Assembly (NCBI GenBank): GCA_900541695.1
Contig: UQKL01000001.1
Location: 62,001-126,000 of the forward strand
Origin: an uncultured Collinsella sp.
GTDB lineage: Bacteria; Actinomycetota; Coriobacteriia; Coriobacteriales; Coriobacteriaceae
Reading direction: 5' to 3'
DNA length: 64,000 nucleotides
This document shows, in pieces, positions 43,111 to 52,972 of this stretch. The translations under genes were made by a program, and so were the position numbers. The notes beneath the pieces are model-generated. The model was not told the origin of the DNA. It did no database searches and worked only from the letters and a program-made list of their open reading frames with translations. Each line of letters opens with the position of its first letter. Within the stretch, counting starts at the first letter, position 1.

Positions 43111-43233
43111 TGCAGCTCCCCTGTAAACCTAATAATGCTATCGGCGTATTGTATCCCAGCGCCGCCTACGCGTGGTGCAGGGCGTGTGAACAACCCGGAT
43201 TAGCCGACTGGCCATTTCATAGATAGTAACCCC

Positions 43234-45099
43234 CTACTTGGTGCGCGGGACACCCAACACGTCAAGCGCACTGGCCATAATGGACTGGAACGGCACTGCG
43301 GCGGCATCGGAGCCTGACGGGGTTCCGTCAAGGGTGATATAGCACAGGACCTTGGGCGACTGCGCCGGGGCAAACCCCATAAAAGACGACATGTAGTTCT
43401 CTTTGAGGTAGCCGCCGTTCTCATCGGCGCGCTCGGCCGTACCTGTCTTGCCCGCCACGTCATAGCCGTCCACCGCGCCGCCAACGCCCATTCCCTCGGC
43501 AACGACCGTCTGCATACACGATGTCACCTGCGAGGCGGCCTCCTCGGAAATCGCGCGATCCCCCTCGCCCCAATCCTTTTCATCGCCCTTGCTCGACTTA
43601 TAGAAGTGCGGAGTCATCATCACGCCGCCGTTCGCGATGCCGCCCACGGCACGTGCGACCTCAATCGGCGAGACGGACAGCGCCTGGCCAAAGCTCATAG
43701 CACCCAAGGTGGCACCATCGTACTGGTCGCGCTCCTTGACGATGCCCAGACTCTCACCCGGAAAATCGACACCGGAGCTATGACCGATACCCCACTTGTC
43801 CACATAGGTGGCAAAATCATCGGCACCGATCTTGCGCCCCACCAGGACAAAACCGACATTGGACGAACGGCGCATCATCTCGCGTACGTCCATTGTCATG
43901 GTGTAGTCACGCTTGTCGGCATCGGTAACGGTATCGTCGCCCACCTTGATACTCGCGGGAACCTCAAACGATGTGCTCGGGCGCACAACGCCCAAATCAA
44001 ATCCGGCGCCCGCAACCAGCGTCTTAAAGACCGAGCCGGGCTCGTAGGCATCCGTCACCAGACGAAGGTTCATGTCCTCGGTCTTGGCGTTTTCCAAATT
44101 GGTCTGGTCGTAGGTCGGATACGAGCAGGCGGCCAGGATCTCTCCAGTCGTCGGGTCGGTCACCAGGGCCGACCCGTTTTTGGCCTTCGTCTTCTCGACC
44201 GCCTCGGCCAAGGCATCTTCCGCGGCGCGCTGAATGTTGACGTCGATCGTCGTCACGATATCCACGCCATCAATCGCGGCAACCTTTTTATAGGCACCGC
44301 CCGCGATGTAGCCGCCATCTCTTGCGCGCTCGCGCACAAGAGAGCCATTCGTTCCGGTCAGAAGCTCATCGTATTGTTTTTCGAGTCCTGTCAGGCCAGC
44401 GTTGTCCACGTTCACGACGCCCAGCACCTGAGAAGCCAGGTTTCCATACGGGTAAACCCGCTTCATCGCCTGCTCAAAGAGCACGCCGGGTAGATTCTTC
44501 TTTTCCAGGGCGGCAGCGTCATCCTCGTCGACCTGGCGCTTGATATACACCCAGGAACCATCAGACAGTACCAGCTTGCGACAGGTCTTTTTATCGATAC
44601 CGGTGGCCTTGACCAGCGCCGAGACCGTCTTGTCGACGTCCTCGACAAGCTGAGGGTTCACGGCAACATTGCGGCATTCGACTGACGACGTCAGCACGTT
44701 GCCGTTGCGGTCGTAGATAGTGCCACGTTTGGCATAGAGCGTCTGTGAAAGCAGACGACGCGCGTCCGCGCGCTCGCGCAGCTTGTCAGCATTCACGATC
44801 TGGTATTCGGCAAGACGGAAGACGCCCGCGGCAAGGCCAACCCCGATACAGCCCATAACGACATCGCGGCGAGGCAGCGGCGTTCCCGTAACCCATTCAG
44901 ACGACGACCCCTTGCGCGCGCCCGTATTGCGTACCCGAGGTCCGCCCGAGCCACGAAGACGCGACGCAGGGTCGTTGCCATAGGACGGCCCCGCGTTGTA
45001 AGATGGCCGACCCGTTCCTTGATAACCAGAACGTCCCCGCGAGGAGGGACGTCCAGACCCGTGGTCCCCGTCGGAACCGCGGCGATAGTCATTTGTCAT
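43234..45099 (-). CDS. ftsI: Septal class B penicillin-binding protein (FtsI/PBP3)
   Basis: The 621-residue product has a disordered Arg/Gly/Ser-rich cytoplasmic N-terminus (about residues 1-75), one membrane helix (about 80-97), the dimerisation domain (KRGTIYDRNG...) and the transpeptidase domain. Active-site motifs are SVFK (in YEPGSVFKTL), SSN (MRRSSNVGF) and KTG (AGKTGTAER). It cross-links septal peptidoglycan with FtsW. It lies between ftsL and murF; PASTA repeats are absent. Confidence 0.95.
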   Translation of the reverse strand: MTNDYRRGSDGDHGSGRPSSRGRSGYQGTGRPSYNAGPSYGNDPASRLRGSGGPRVRNTGARKGSSSEWVTGTPLPRRDVVMGCIGVGLAAGVFRLAEYQIVNADKLRERADARRLLSQTLYAKRGTIYDRNGNVLTSSVECRNVAVNPQLVEDVDKTVSALVKATGIDKKTCRKLVLSDGSWVYIKRQVDEDDAAALEKKNLPGVLFEQAMKRVYPYGNLASQVLGVVNVDNAGLTGLEKQYDELLTGTNGSLVRERARDGGYIAGGAYKKVAAIDGVDIVTTIDVNIQRAAEDALAEAVEKTKAKNGSALVTDPTTGEILAACSYPTYDQTNLENAKTEDMNLRLVTDAYEPGSVFKTLVAGAGFDLGVVRPSTSFEVPASIKVGDDTVTDADKRDYTMTMDVREMMRRSSNVGFVLVGRKIGADDFATYVDKWGIGHSSGVDFPGESLGIVKERDQYDGATLGAMSFGQALSVSPIEVARAVGGIANGGVMMTPHFYKSSKGDEKDWGEGDRAISEEAASQVTSCMQTVVAEGMGVGGAVDGYDVAGKTGTAERADENGGYLKENYMSSFMGFAPAQSPKVLCYITLDGTPSGSDAAAVPFQSIMASALDVLGVPRTK

Positions 45100-45117
45100 A
45101 CTCAGCTACCGTCTTAT

Positions 45118-45588
45118 TTACTGAGCGGCCGCAGTCGAGCTAGCGCCCGCGGCTGCATCCTGCGAAAAGTCAAGCGTAACGCTCTCGCTGGGCTCCACCA
45201 TGCCATAGGCGCCCGCAAGATCGCGAATACGTGTGTCGGCACCATAGACCGAATGCATGACCTCAAGGTTAGAACTCTCGTCGGTCGCCTTCTCGAGCGT
45301 GCTGGCAAGCTCTGCGTTGCCGTTGAGCACCTGGGCCGTGACACCGGCAAGTGCCACGCGGGCGACACCGATCGTCATGAAGACAGCCGCGATGATGCAA
45401 ACCGTTTTAAGAACGCTCATGAAAACCGGGCTTACCGCCTGGTTTGCCTGACGGCCCGCGCCCGTGTAGACATCAAAACGCGGCGTGCGTTGCTCACGAG
45501 GGGCAACGGGCGCCTGCGGTGCCTCGCGGTAGGCGGGCATGGCGTTCATATCATAGGCGAGTGCTGCGTTTGAGGTGTTATAGCCCAT
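45118..45588 (-). CDS. ftsL: FtsL-like septum formation protein
   Basis: The 156-residue bitopic protein has a Pro/Arg-rich cytoplasmic N-terminus (about 55 residues), one membrane helix (VLKTVCIIAAVFMTIGVARVAL, split about 58-80) and a periplasmic-side coiled coil with a leucine-zipper-like stretch (LNGNAELASTLEKATDESSNLE). FtsL recruits FtsI/FtsW. Sequence similarity in this family is low; the call rests on position between rsmH and ftsI and on topology. Confidence 0.82.
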   Translation of the reverse strand: MGYNTSNAALAYDMNAMPAYREAPQAPVAPREQRTPRFDVYTGAGRQANQAVSPVFMSVLKTVCIIAAVFMTIGVARVALAGVTAQVLNGNAELASTLEKATDESSNLEVMHSVYGADTRIRDLAGAYGMVEPSESVTLDFSQDAAAGASSTAAAQ

Positions 45589-45678
45589 GATATGCCGCCT
45601 CCCATCCCGAGTACGTTGGTAGTGTGTTTAAGCTTCGTTTATGGTGCGAGCGGGAGGTCCAATTTTGCGCGGTCGCGC

Positions 45679-46644
45679 CTACAGGCGCTGCGCCACGCGG
45701 ATTTTGGCTGATCTCGCCCGAGGGTTGCGCGCAACCTCATCGGGTTGGGCAACCAAGGGTTTGCGGGTGATGACCTTGAGTATCGGCACGTTGCCACACA
45801 CGCACACCGGAATCTCCGGCGGGCACGTGCACCCCTGGCTCATCTCCTTAAAGTGGTTCTTTACGATACGGTCCTCGAGCGAATGATACGAGATGACGCA
45901 GATGCGTCCGCCCGGGTTGAGCCACCTGGTGGCGGCATCAAGCCCCCTCTCGAGCACATCGAGCTCGTGGTTGACCTCGATGCGAATGGCCTGGAAGCTC
46001 TTCTTGGCCGGGTGCCCACCATGCCGACGAGCGGCAGCCGGAATGCCAGCCTTGATGATCTCGACAAATTGGCCTGTAGTTTCGATCGGTTCTTGCTCGC
46101 GACGGCGCACAATCTCGCGCGCAATCTGCGAGGCGAACTTCTCTTCGCCGTAGACGCGTAGAATCCGGGCGAGGTCGTGTTCGTTATAGGTGTTGATGAC
46201 CTCAGCTGCGTTTAGGGTGTTGTTACCCGGATCCATCCGCATGTCCAATGGGGCATCTTCGTTATACGAAAAGCCCCTGCCAGGGATATCGAGTTGCGGT
46301 GACGAAACGCCCAAGTCAAACAGGAAGCCATCGACCCCGGGCACCTCGGCCGAGCAAAGCAGCTCGTCCAAGTCGCCGAAGTTGCCCTTCAGCAGCTGGT
46401 GCGGGACGCCGGGAACCTCGCGGTCCAGACGGGCGCCAGCGGCCTCGAGGGCCATGTCGTCCTGATCGACGCCGAGCAAAAGGCCCGTCTCCCCCACCTG
46501 CGCGGCCATCTTTACCGAATGACCGGCACCGCCAAGGGTGCAATCGCAGACAACGGAGCCGCTCTTGAGCTGCAGCGACTCAAGCACTTCGCCGAGCATG
46601 ACAGGTTCATGCCGATATTCTTGTGTCAAGATCCCACGCTCCAT
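45679..46644 (-). CDS. rsmH: 16S rRNA (cytosine1402-N4)-methyltransferase
   Basis: The 321-residue RsmH (MraW) has the N-terminal HEPVMLGEVLE, the SAM-binding VVCDCTLGGAGHS near residue 33, FDLGVSSPQLD near 108, and the C-terminal ISYHSLEDRIVKNHF motif. It methylates C1402 in the ribosomal P-site. The ATG at 46644 has a weak ribosome-binding site; a TTG five codons later has GGAG nine bases upstream and is an alternative start. It follows mraZ by 20 bases. Confidence 0.95.
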   Translation of the reverse strand: MERGILTQEYRHEPVMLGEVLESLQLKSGSVVCDCTLGGAGHSVKMAAQVGETGLLLGVDQDDMALEAAGARLDREVPGVPHQLLKGNFGDLDELLCSAEVPGVDGFLFDLGVSSPQLDIPGRGFSYNEDAPLDMRMDPGNNTLNAAEVINTYNEHDLARILRVYGEEKFASQIAREIVRRREQEPIETTGQFVEIIKAGIPAAARRHGGHPAKKSFQAIRIEVNHELDVLERGLDAATRWLNPGGRICVISYHSLEDRIVKNHFKEMSQGCTCPPEIPVCVCGNVPILKVITRKPLVAQPDEVARNPRARSAKIRVAQRL

Positions 46645-46664
46645 CCGTTACTCGTGCCTTGCCC

Positions 46665-47099
46665 TTACGAGAAGAAGAGGTCAAGCAGAGCCTCGTCGTC
46701 ATCGTCCTCATCGGCCGCGGCGCGGTCCCAAACCTCAAGGTGGTCGTAGTTGCCCACAACCGTGACCTCGCGGTCAAGGTTCGCCTGCTTGCGGAGAGAC
46801 TCAGAAAGACCGATACGACCGGCGCTGTCCACATCCATCGACGTGGTGCGCTTGTTGATCGCCCTCATGAGCTTCTGGTCGTTGATGTCACGCGGGTTAA
46901 AACCCTCGTGGCCCTCACGACCCGCGAAGAGTCCTTCGACCCACTTATCGAAGGCCTCGGCAGAGAACACGTACAGAGCATCGACATCCAGGGCTTTGAA
47001 CACGCGAACGTGCTCTCCAAGTTCCTCGCGAAGGGGTGCAGGCAGGGACAGACGACCTTTTGCATCGAGATTGCGCTCGTATGCACCAGTCATTCCCAT
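46665..47099 (-). CDS. mraZ: Transcriptional regulator MraZ
   Basis: The 144-residue product has two SpoVT/AbrB-like swapped-hairpin repeats: GAYERNLDAKGRLSLPAPLRE near residue 5 and the second around SMDVDSAGRIGLSESLRKQANLDREV near residue 85. An acidic tail (DEDDDDEALLDLF) follows. MraZ binds TGGGN repeats in its own promoter and represses the division cluster. Such repeats lie just upstream. GGGGAGGG five bases before the ATG supports the start. Confidence 0.96.
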   Translation of the reverse strand: MGMTGAYERNLDAKGRLSLPAPLREELGEHVRVFKALDVDALYVFSAEAFDKWVEGLFAGREGHEGFNPRDINDQKLMRAINKRTTSMDVDSAGRIGLSESLRKQANLDREVTVVGNYDHLEVWDRAAADEDDDDEALLDLFFS

Positions 47100-47167
47100 G
47101 TGCGCCCTCCCCTCGGTTACTCAGATGGCACGTACGCGGGGAACCACCCCGCCTGTCGACGTCATTA

Positions 47168-47196
47168 ATAATATGGGGAACCGCCCCATTTTTCAA
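47168..47196 (-). promoter_or_regulatory. Promoter of the mraZ/division cluster
   Basis: On the minus strand TTGAAA (47196-47191) and TATTAT (47173-47168) are separated by exactly 17 bp and lie about 70 bp before the mraZ ATG. Each box matches five or four of six consensus bases. Confidence 0.75.
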
Positions 47197-47203
47197 CACC
47201 TTT

Positions 47204-47230
47204 CCCCACTCCTTCCCCCACCCTACCCCA
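47204..47230 (-). promoter_or_regulatory. MraZ-binding TGGGG repeats
   Basis: On the minus strand TGGGG occurs at 47230-47226, 47220-47216 and 47208-47204, the first two with a 5-bp spacer and the last with 7 bp, directly upstream of the -35 box. MraZ is known to recognise TGGGN repeats with 5-bp spacers. Confidence 0.7.
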
Positions 47231-47278
47231 CCACTCCACCCCCTAACTATTGGGCGCCACCCCCGAGCATATGTTCGA

Positions 47279-47366
47279 AAACACAATATGTTGTGTTTAA
47301 CGCAAAGGCGGGATGCCACCTGTAGCACCCCGCCTTTCAACCTCAACCTTCAAGTTGACCTTGAGG
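47279..47366. other. Cluster of three palindromes between xerD and mraZ
   Basis: An 8-bp palindrome AAACACAA-TATG-TTGTGTTT lies at 47279-47298. A hairpin AAAGGCGGG/CCCGCCTTT spans 47304-47337. A CCTCAA...TTGAGG dyad with an inner CTTCAAGTTG spans 47341-47366 and is followed on the plus strand by CGATTTTTATG. The second and third could end the xerD transcript; the third resembles a MerR-type operator. Confidence 0.55.
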
Positions 47367-47465
47367 CGATTTTTATGTCCCTTTACATGCCGTTCACATC
47401 GCCCCCAAACTCTCCCACGCGCGGCATGTGCACCCCGCCGCGCCATTGGCCGGTGGCGCAAAATG

Positions 47466-47527
47466 GGACGGACCCCCGATTGCCAAAACGTGCGCAACAG
47501 CACGTTCCAGCAATCGGGGGTCCGTCC
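47466..47527. repeat. Perfect 17-bp inverted repeat with nested hairpin
   Basis: Arms 47466-47482 and 47511-47527 are perfect complements; inside, 47487-47493 pairs with 47500-47506. It lies 34 bases past the xerD stop and may act as terminator or as a member of the palindrome family seen elsewhere in the window. Confidence 0.85.
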
Positions 47528-47560
47528 TCGAATAGCATGTAATCGCAGCTCAGCAGCGTA

Positions 47561-48502
47561 TTAGCGATGTGCCAGCGGGTGGGCCGCCAGGTAAACCTCA
47601 GTCAGCTGCGTACGATCGACATGCGTGTAGACCTGCGTCGTCGATATATCGGCGTGTCCCAAGATCTCCTGCAGCACGCGAAGGTCCGCGCCGCCCGCGA
47701 GCATATGGGTGGCAAAGGAGTGGCGCAACGTGTGCGGATGGAGTCCCACCAACCCCACCTGGCGTCCGTAGCGCTCGCATATGACGTGAACACCCTGACG
47801 CGACAGACGCCCGCCGTTCTTGTTTAAAAAGACCGCCGGCGTCTCTGTCCCACGAGCATGAGCCGCCAGAAGTCGGCGCCCATCACATATATAGTGCGTC
47901 AGGGCACGCGCCGCGCTTCCCACCAAAGGGGCCAGACGCTCCTTGGAGCCCTTGCCGCGAACCAGCACAAAGCCGTCATCGGCATGGATATCACTCACAT
48001 CGAGCCCCACCAGCTCGCTCACGCGCAGGCCGCACCCATACAGCACTTCCAAGATAGCGCGATCGCGCAGACCCATCTCACCATCCGGAAAATCCTGGTC
48101 GAGCAATGCCGAAACATCCTCCACCGAAAGGCACTCCGGCAGGCGCTCGGCCTTTTTTGGCAAACGCAACGCCGCCGTAGGATTTTGGGTCACGGCCCCA
48201 TCGCGCACCAAAAAGGCATGCAGGCCTTTGACGGCAGCGAGCGCGCGCTCCACCGAGGCATCGGAATAGCCCCCATCGCGCCGATCGGCGATAAAGTCCT
48301 CAATGACCCGCCGACTCACGTCCTCAAAGGACGCAATGCCCGTCCGCTCCAGATAGGCACAGTAGGTCGTCAGGTCTCGGCGATAGGCGGCAATCGTGTT
48401 ACGCGCCAAGCCCCGCTCGACTGCAAGGTAATCAAGAAACTCCCCCGCCGCCACAGCGAGCGGCGAAGGAGCTTCTCCGATATGTTCCCGGTTCGCCGGC
48501 AA
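47561..48502 (-). CDS. xerD: Site-specific tyrosine recombinase XerD-like
   Basis: The 313-residue product has an N-terminal SAM-like core-binding domain (about 15-105) and a catalytic domain with Arg160 (CGLRVSEL), the lysine of GKGSKER, HTLRHSFATH with the His-x-x-Arg pair, LGHADISTTQ and the nucleophile Tyr292. It resolves chromosome dimers at dif with FtsK; length and context favour a housekeeping Xer rather than a mobile integrase. The only start is a TTG two bases after the pyrG stop, suggesting coupling to pyrG. Confidence 0.9.
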   Translation of the reverse strand: MPANREHIGEAPSPLAVAAGEFLDYLAVERGLARNTIAAYRRDLTTYCAYLERTGIASFEDVSRRVIEDFIADRRDGGYSDASVERALAAVKGLHAFLVRDGAVTQNPTAALRLPKKAERLPECLSVEDVSALLDQDFPDGEMGLRDRAILEVLYGCGLRVSELVGLDVSDIHADDGFVLVRGKGSKERLAPLVGSAARALTHYICDGRRLLAAHARGTETPAVFLNKNGGRLSRQGVHVICERYGRQVGLVGLHPHTLRHSFATHMLAGGADLRVLQEILGHADISTTQVYTHVDRTQLTEVYLAAHPLAHR

Positions 48503-48504
48503 CC

Positions 48505-50172
<1,668 letters not shown>

Positions 50173-50285
50173 TTACCTGCGCTTCCCGTAGAAGTTGTCC
50201 ATACACATCTTACGGGTCTTCATTGTAATACTCGAGAAAGAAGCAGTTCGCCATTTTTCACCAAAGTGCTTGCATTTCTCCATCT

Positions 50286-50319
50286 CGAAACAAAACGCCG
50301 CCCGGGACCCGAGCGGCGT
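50286..50319 (-). terminator. Terminator after the winged-helix regulator gene
   Basis: ACGCCGC (50295-50301) pairs with GCGGCGT (50313-50319), with further inner pairing; on the minus strand TTTGTTTC follows. It lies 25 bases past the stop. Confidence 0.85.
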
Positions 50320-50343
50320 AGCAACAACTTAGGCGGCAGATCG

Positions 50344-50679
50344 CTACCGATCGGCAAGCTCGTCCCTGAGCATATCCCGAACGAGCATACCCGCGCGGAT
50401 GCCTTTCAGATACCACCCGCCACGCTCGGTAAGGCAAATACCATTTGCAAGCTGGCCGCCATCCTCGCTATAACGCGAAACGACCTCGATCAAACCGTCA
50501 GAATCCAAGCGCTCAATTGCGGCGCGGGCTCGATACGGAGACACCCCAACGTGCTCCGCAAGCGTTTTGCGCGAGAAGCCATATGTCCCGCCACTTTCGG
50601 ATTGCTGGGCAATCTCCATCAACACCAGCACTTCGACACGCTTCATATCGTTGACACTCGCACGACCCTTGCCCGCCAT
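50344..50679 (-). CDS. Winged-helix DNA-binding regulator (111 aa)
   Basis: The 111-residue protein has a winged helix-turn-helix: YGFSRKTLAEHVGVSPYRARAAIERLDSDGLIEVVSR (about residues 30-66, split by turns) with a wing at EDGGQLANGICLTERGGWYL, then a C-terminal helix. The fold resembles MarR/PadR-like or Rrf2-like regulators, but I cannot assign a family. GAGGAGG five bases before the ATG at 50679 sets the start; a GTG frame extension to 50733 is less likely. It stands alone with its own terminator, so the target is unknown. Confidence 0.75.
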   Translation of the reverse strand: MAGKGRASVNDMKRVEVLVLMEIAQQSESGGTYGFSRKTLAEHVGVSPYRARAAIERLDSDGLIEVVSRYSEDGGQLANGICLTERGGWYLKGIRAGMLVRDMLRDELADR

Positions 50680-50868
50680 GGCAGCCTCCTCTAACCGAGC
50701 ACGAGCATCCAGCGCGCCGTGCACGACCGACACACCTCACGATGGCAGGTAATATCCATCATGCGGCATCCCGCTAAGGATGAAACAGTTACGATTATTG
50801 TATACCGCCCAAATTGTTTTTAGGCAGGTAAACGGCTATTTTTCGCCGAAATAGACGCTTTATTGATC

Positions 50869-50901
50869 AAAAAGCCGTACCGGGCGCTAACCCGATACGG
50901 C
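50869..50901 (-). terminator. Terminator after the DUF1846 gene
   Basis: An 11-bp stem with one mismatch (50874-50884 with 50891-50901) is followed on the minus strand by TTTTTG. Confidence 0.88.
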
Positions 50902-50935
50902 CAAAAGGCGATGCAATTACCGCGGTACTTCAAAC

Positions 50936-52417
50936 TTAGCGATGGAAGAAACCACGACGCTCAAACTTGGGCTCGCAGCACACGTTGATGCCCAGTTTAC
51001 GCAACACCGTCTCGTCCGTCGGCGAGATAATCACGCTAAAGAAGGCATCGCAACCGCGCAGCTGCTCCAGGCCCGAAAGGACACGAGCGGCCGTCTCGCT
51101 CGTAGCCGAGGTGATCGACAGCGCCATAAGCGTCTCGTCGGTGTGAAGGCGCGGGTTTTTGCTGCCCAGGAAATGCGTCTTGAGCTTGCTGATGGGCTCG
51201 ATCGCCTCGTCGCTGATGACTTCAAGCTCAAGGTCGACGCCCGAAACATGCTTGAGAGCGTTCATAATGAGCGAACTTGCGGCGCCCAGGCGCGTGGAGG
51301 TCTTACCGGTCACCACGGAACCGTCCGGCATGACCATGGCGCCCACGGGACCACCCGTCAGTTGCTCCCTGGTTAAGGCCGCCGAGCGCGCCGGTGAGTA
51401 GTTCTTATCGATGCCGGCCTTCTTCATAATAATCTTGAGACGGTCGACTTGCTCATCGCCCACGCCGGTACGGCGCACATTTTCGACCGCGGTAAAGTAG
51501 CGGCGGACGATCTCCATCTTGGAAGCGTCACGGCAGGCATCGTCATCGGTGATGGCAAAGCCGACCATATTGACGCCCATGTCCGTGGGACTCTGGTAGG
51601 GGCTCTTGCCTAGGATCTTTTCCATCAGGGCACGGACCACCGGGAAGGCCTCGACGTCGCGGTTGTAGTTGACCGTGGTCTTGTTGTAGGCCTCAAGGTG
51701 AAAGGAATCGATGATGTTGGCATCGTCGAGGTCCGCCGTGGCGGCCTCGTAGGCAATATTGACCGGATGCGTCAGGGGAAGATTCCAGACCGGGAAGGTC
51801 TCAAACTTGGCATAACCGGCGGCGGTGCCGTGCTTATGCTCGTGATACAGCTGTGAGAGGCAGGTGGCGAGCTTGCCCGAGCCAGGGCCGGGCGCCGTCA
51901 CGACAACGAGCGGACGCGTGGTCTCGACGAACTCGTTCTTGCCGTAGCCTCCGTCAGAAACGATCAGATCGACGTCGTGCGGATAGCCCTCAATGGGATA
52001 GTGCAGCTTGGCGGGAATGCCGAGTGCATTCAGACGGTTGCGGAAGACGTCGGCAGCGGGCTGACCGGCATACTGCGTGATAACCACGGCCGCGACAGCA
52101 AAACCGTTGCCGCGGAACAGGTCAACCAGGCGCAAGACGTCCTCGTCATAGGTAATGCCCAGGTCGCCACGGGCCTTGTTCTTCTCGATATGGTTTGCAT
52201 TGATTGCGATGATGACCTCGACGTCGTCGGCAATGCTCTTGAGCATGCGAAACTTGCTGTCCGGCTCAAAACCCGGCAGCACGCGACTCGCATGATAGTC
52301 GTCAAACAGCTTGCCGCCAAACTCCAAATAGAGCTTGCCACCAAACTGCGAGATGCGCTCCTTAATGTGAGCAGCCTGCAGCTCGATGTACTTCGCGTTG
52401 TCGAAACCCTGGCGCAT
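50936..52417 (-). CDS. DUF1846 family protein
   Basis: The 493-residue product is a full-length member of the DUF1846 family, cytoplasmic proteins of unsettled function with a P-loop-like TAPGPGSGKLATCLSQLYHE segment near residue 180. The N-terminus GFDNAKYIELQAAHIKERI and the middle TDMGVNMVGFAI and GRPLVVVTAPGPGSGK-type motifs fit family members. GGGAG six bases before the ATG at 52417 supports this start; an ATG eight codons upstream is possible. No neighbour suggests a pathway. Confidence 0.85.
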   Translation of the reverse strand: MRQGFDNAKYIELQAAHIKERISQFGGKLYLEFGGKLFDDYHASRVLPGFEPDSKFRMLKSIADDVEVIIAINANHIEKNKARGDLGITYDEDVLRLVDLFRGNGFAVAAVVITQYAGQPAADVFRNRLNALGIPAKLHYPIEGYPHDVDLIVSDGGYGKNEFVETTRPLVVVTAPGPGSGKLATCLSQLYHEHKHGTAAGYAKFETFPVWNLPLTHPVNIAYEAATADLDDANIIDSFHLEAYNKTTVNYNRDVEAFPVVRALMEKILGKSPYQSPTDMGVNMVGFAITDDDACRDASKMEIVRRYFTAVENVRRTGVGDEQVDRLKIIMKKAGIDKNYSPARSAALTREQLTGGPVGAMVMPDGSVVTGKTSTRLGAASSLIMNALKHVSGVDLELEVISDEAIEPISKLKTHFLGSKNPRLHTDETLMALSITSATSETAARVLSGLEQLRGCDAFFSVIISPTDETVLRKLGINVCCEPKFERRGFFHR

Positions 52418-52576
52418 GTGTGGCTCCCGTCCCGTTTCCATTTAATGTCCTAGGCGATTATAACGGAGCCCGCCCTCCCCGATACCCAGACCATCAACAG
52501 GCACCAACCAAACACGCTCACCACAACCACCGGGGACCCGGGGCAGCTCGTTTGGAACGGGGAACAAGTCACTCAG

Positions 52577-52694
52577 CACCAACAATGAAAACGTCGCAGG
52601 CAGAGCTGAAGCCAGCGAACGGGCACCAGAGCGAGCAAGCTTCCCCCTGCACCAACAAGGGGAACGTCGCAGGTGGAGCATAAGTCAGCGAGCG
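52577..52694. repeat. Imperfect direct repeat overlapping the structured element
   Basis: A roughly 44-nt unit beginning CACCAACAA occurs at 52577-52620 and again at 52650-52694 (period 73). Both contain CGTCGCAGG followed by the GAG...AGCGA flank; the second copy is the left flank of the 52668-52831 element, the first a degenerate duplicate. Confidence 0.7.
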
Positions 52695-52831
52695 ACGTCC
52701 AGAACGTACAAGTTGGCATGAAAAAGGCAAGGCATAGACCTTCTGGTCATGCCTTGCCTTTTGAATGACAAATTGTCGTTCTGGGCGGTGCGCAGCGTCG
52801 ACTGGTTGCGCGGTTCGTAGAACCGCGCAAC
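52668..52831. repeat. Two-hairpin structured intergenic element, copy 2
   Basis: The 164-nt element has the same flanks as the 735-897 copy (GAGCATAAGTCAGCGA left, GCAGCGTCGACTGGTT right). Its long stem pairs CGTCCAGAACG with CGTTCTGGGCG, then ACAAGTT with AATTGT, then GGCAAGGCATAGACC with GGTCATGCCTTGCC around a TTCT loop at 52741-52744. The second hairpin pairs 52805-52816 with 52820-52831. Stem sequences differ from copy 1 but stay paired. Confidence 0.8.
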
Positions 52832-52839
52832 ATGAGAGC

Positions 52840-52870
52840 GCCCCCTCCCGCGCACGGAACGGGAGGGGGC
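52840..52870 (-). terminator. GC-rich hairpin downstream of the carrier gene
   Basis: A perfect 11-bp stem (52840-52850 with 52860-52870) lies about 100 bases past the carrier stop. No U-run follows on the minus strand, so it may stabilise the 3' end rather than terminate. Confidence 0.5.
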
Positions 52871-52972
52871 TAAAGGTAGGAGTCTACCGGTGGGTTGACC
52901 CCACCGGACAGACGATGACCAGGTGATCCTTTACAGGATCGTCAAGGTTTCCGTGGGGTACCCGTTGGGTAC

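Larger units (their letters stand above)
52418..52972. other. Long structured intergenic region
   Basis: This 555-base gap between two minus-strand genes holds no convincing gene. It contains a degenerate tandem repeat (52577-52694), the second copy of the two-hairpin element (52668-52831), a hairpin at 52840-52870 and small dyads near 52888-52905 and 52920-52940 before the carrier gene end. Confidence 0.7.

Noticed and set aside
47561..48502. Tyrosine recombinase as a phage or island integrase
   Set aside because: Length and motifs are those of a chromosomal Xer protein; no tRNA, attachment repeats or phage genes are near, and it is tied to pyrG.
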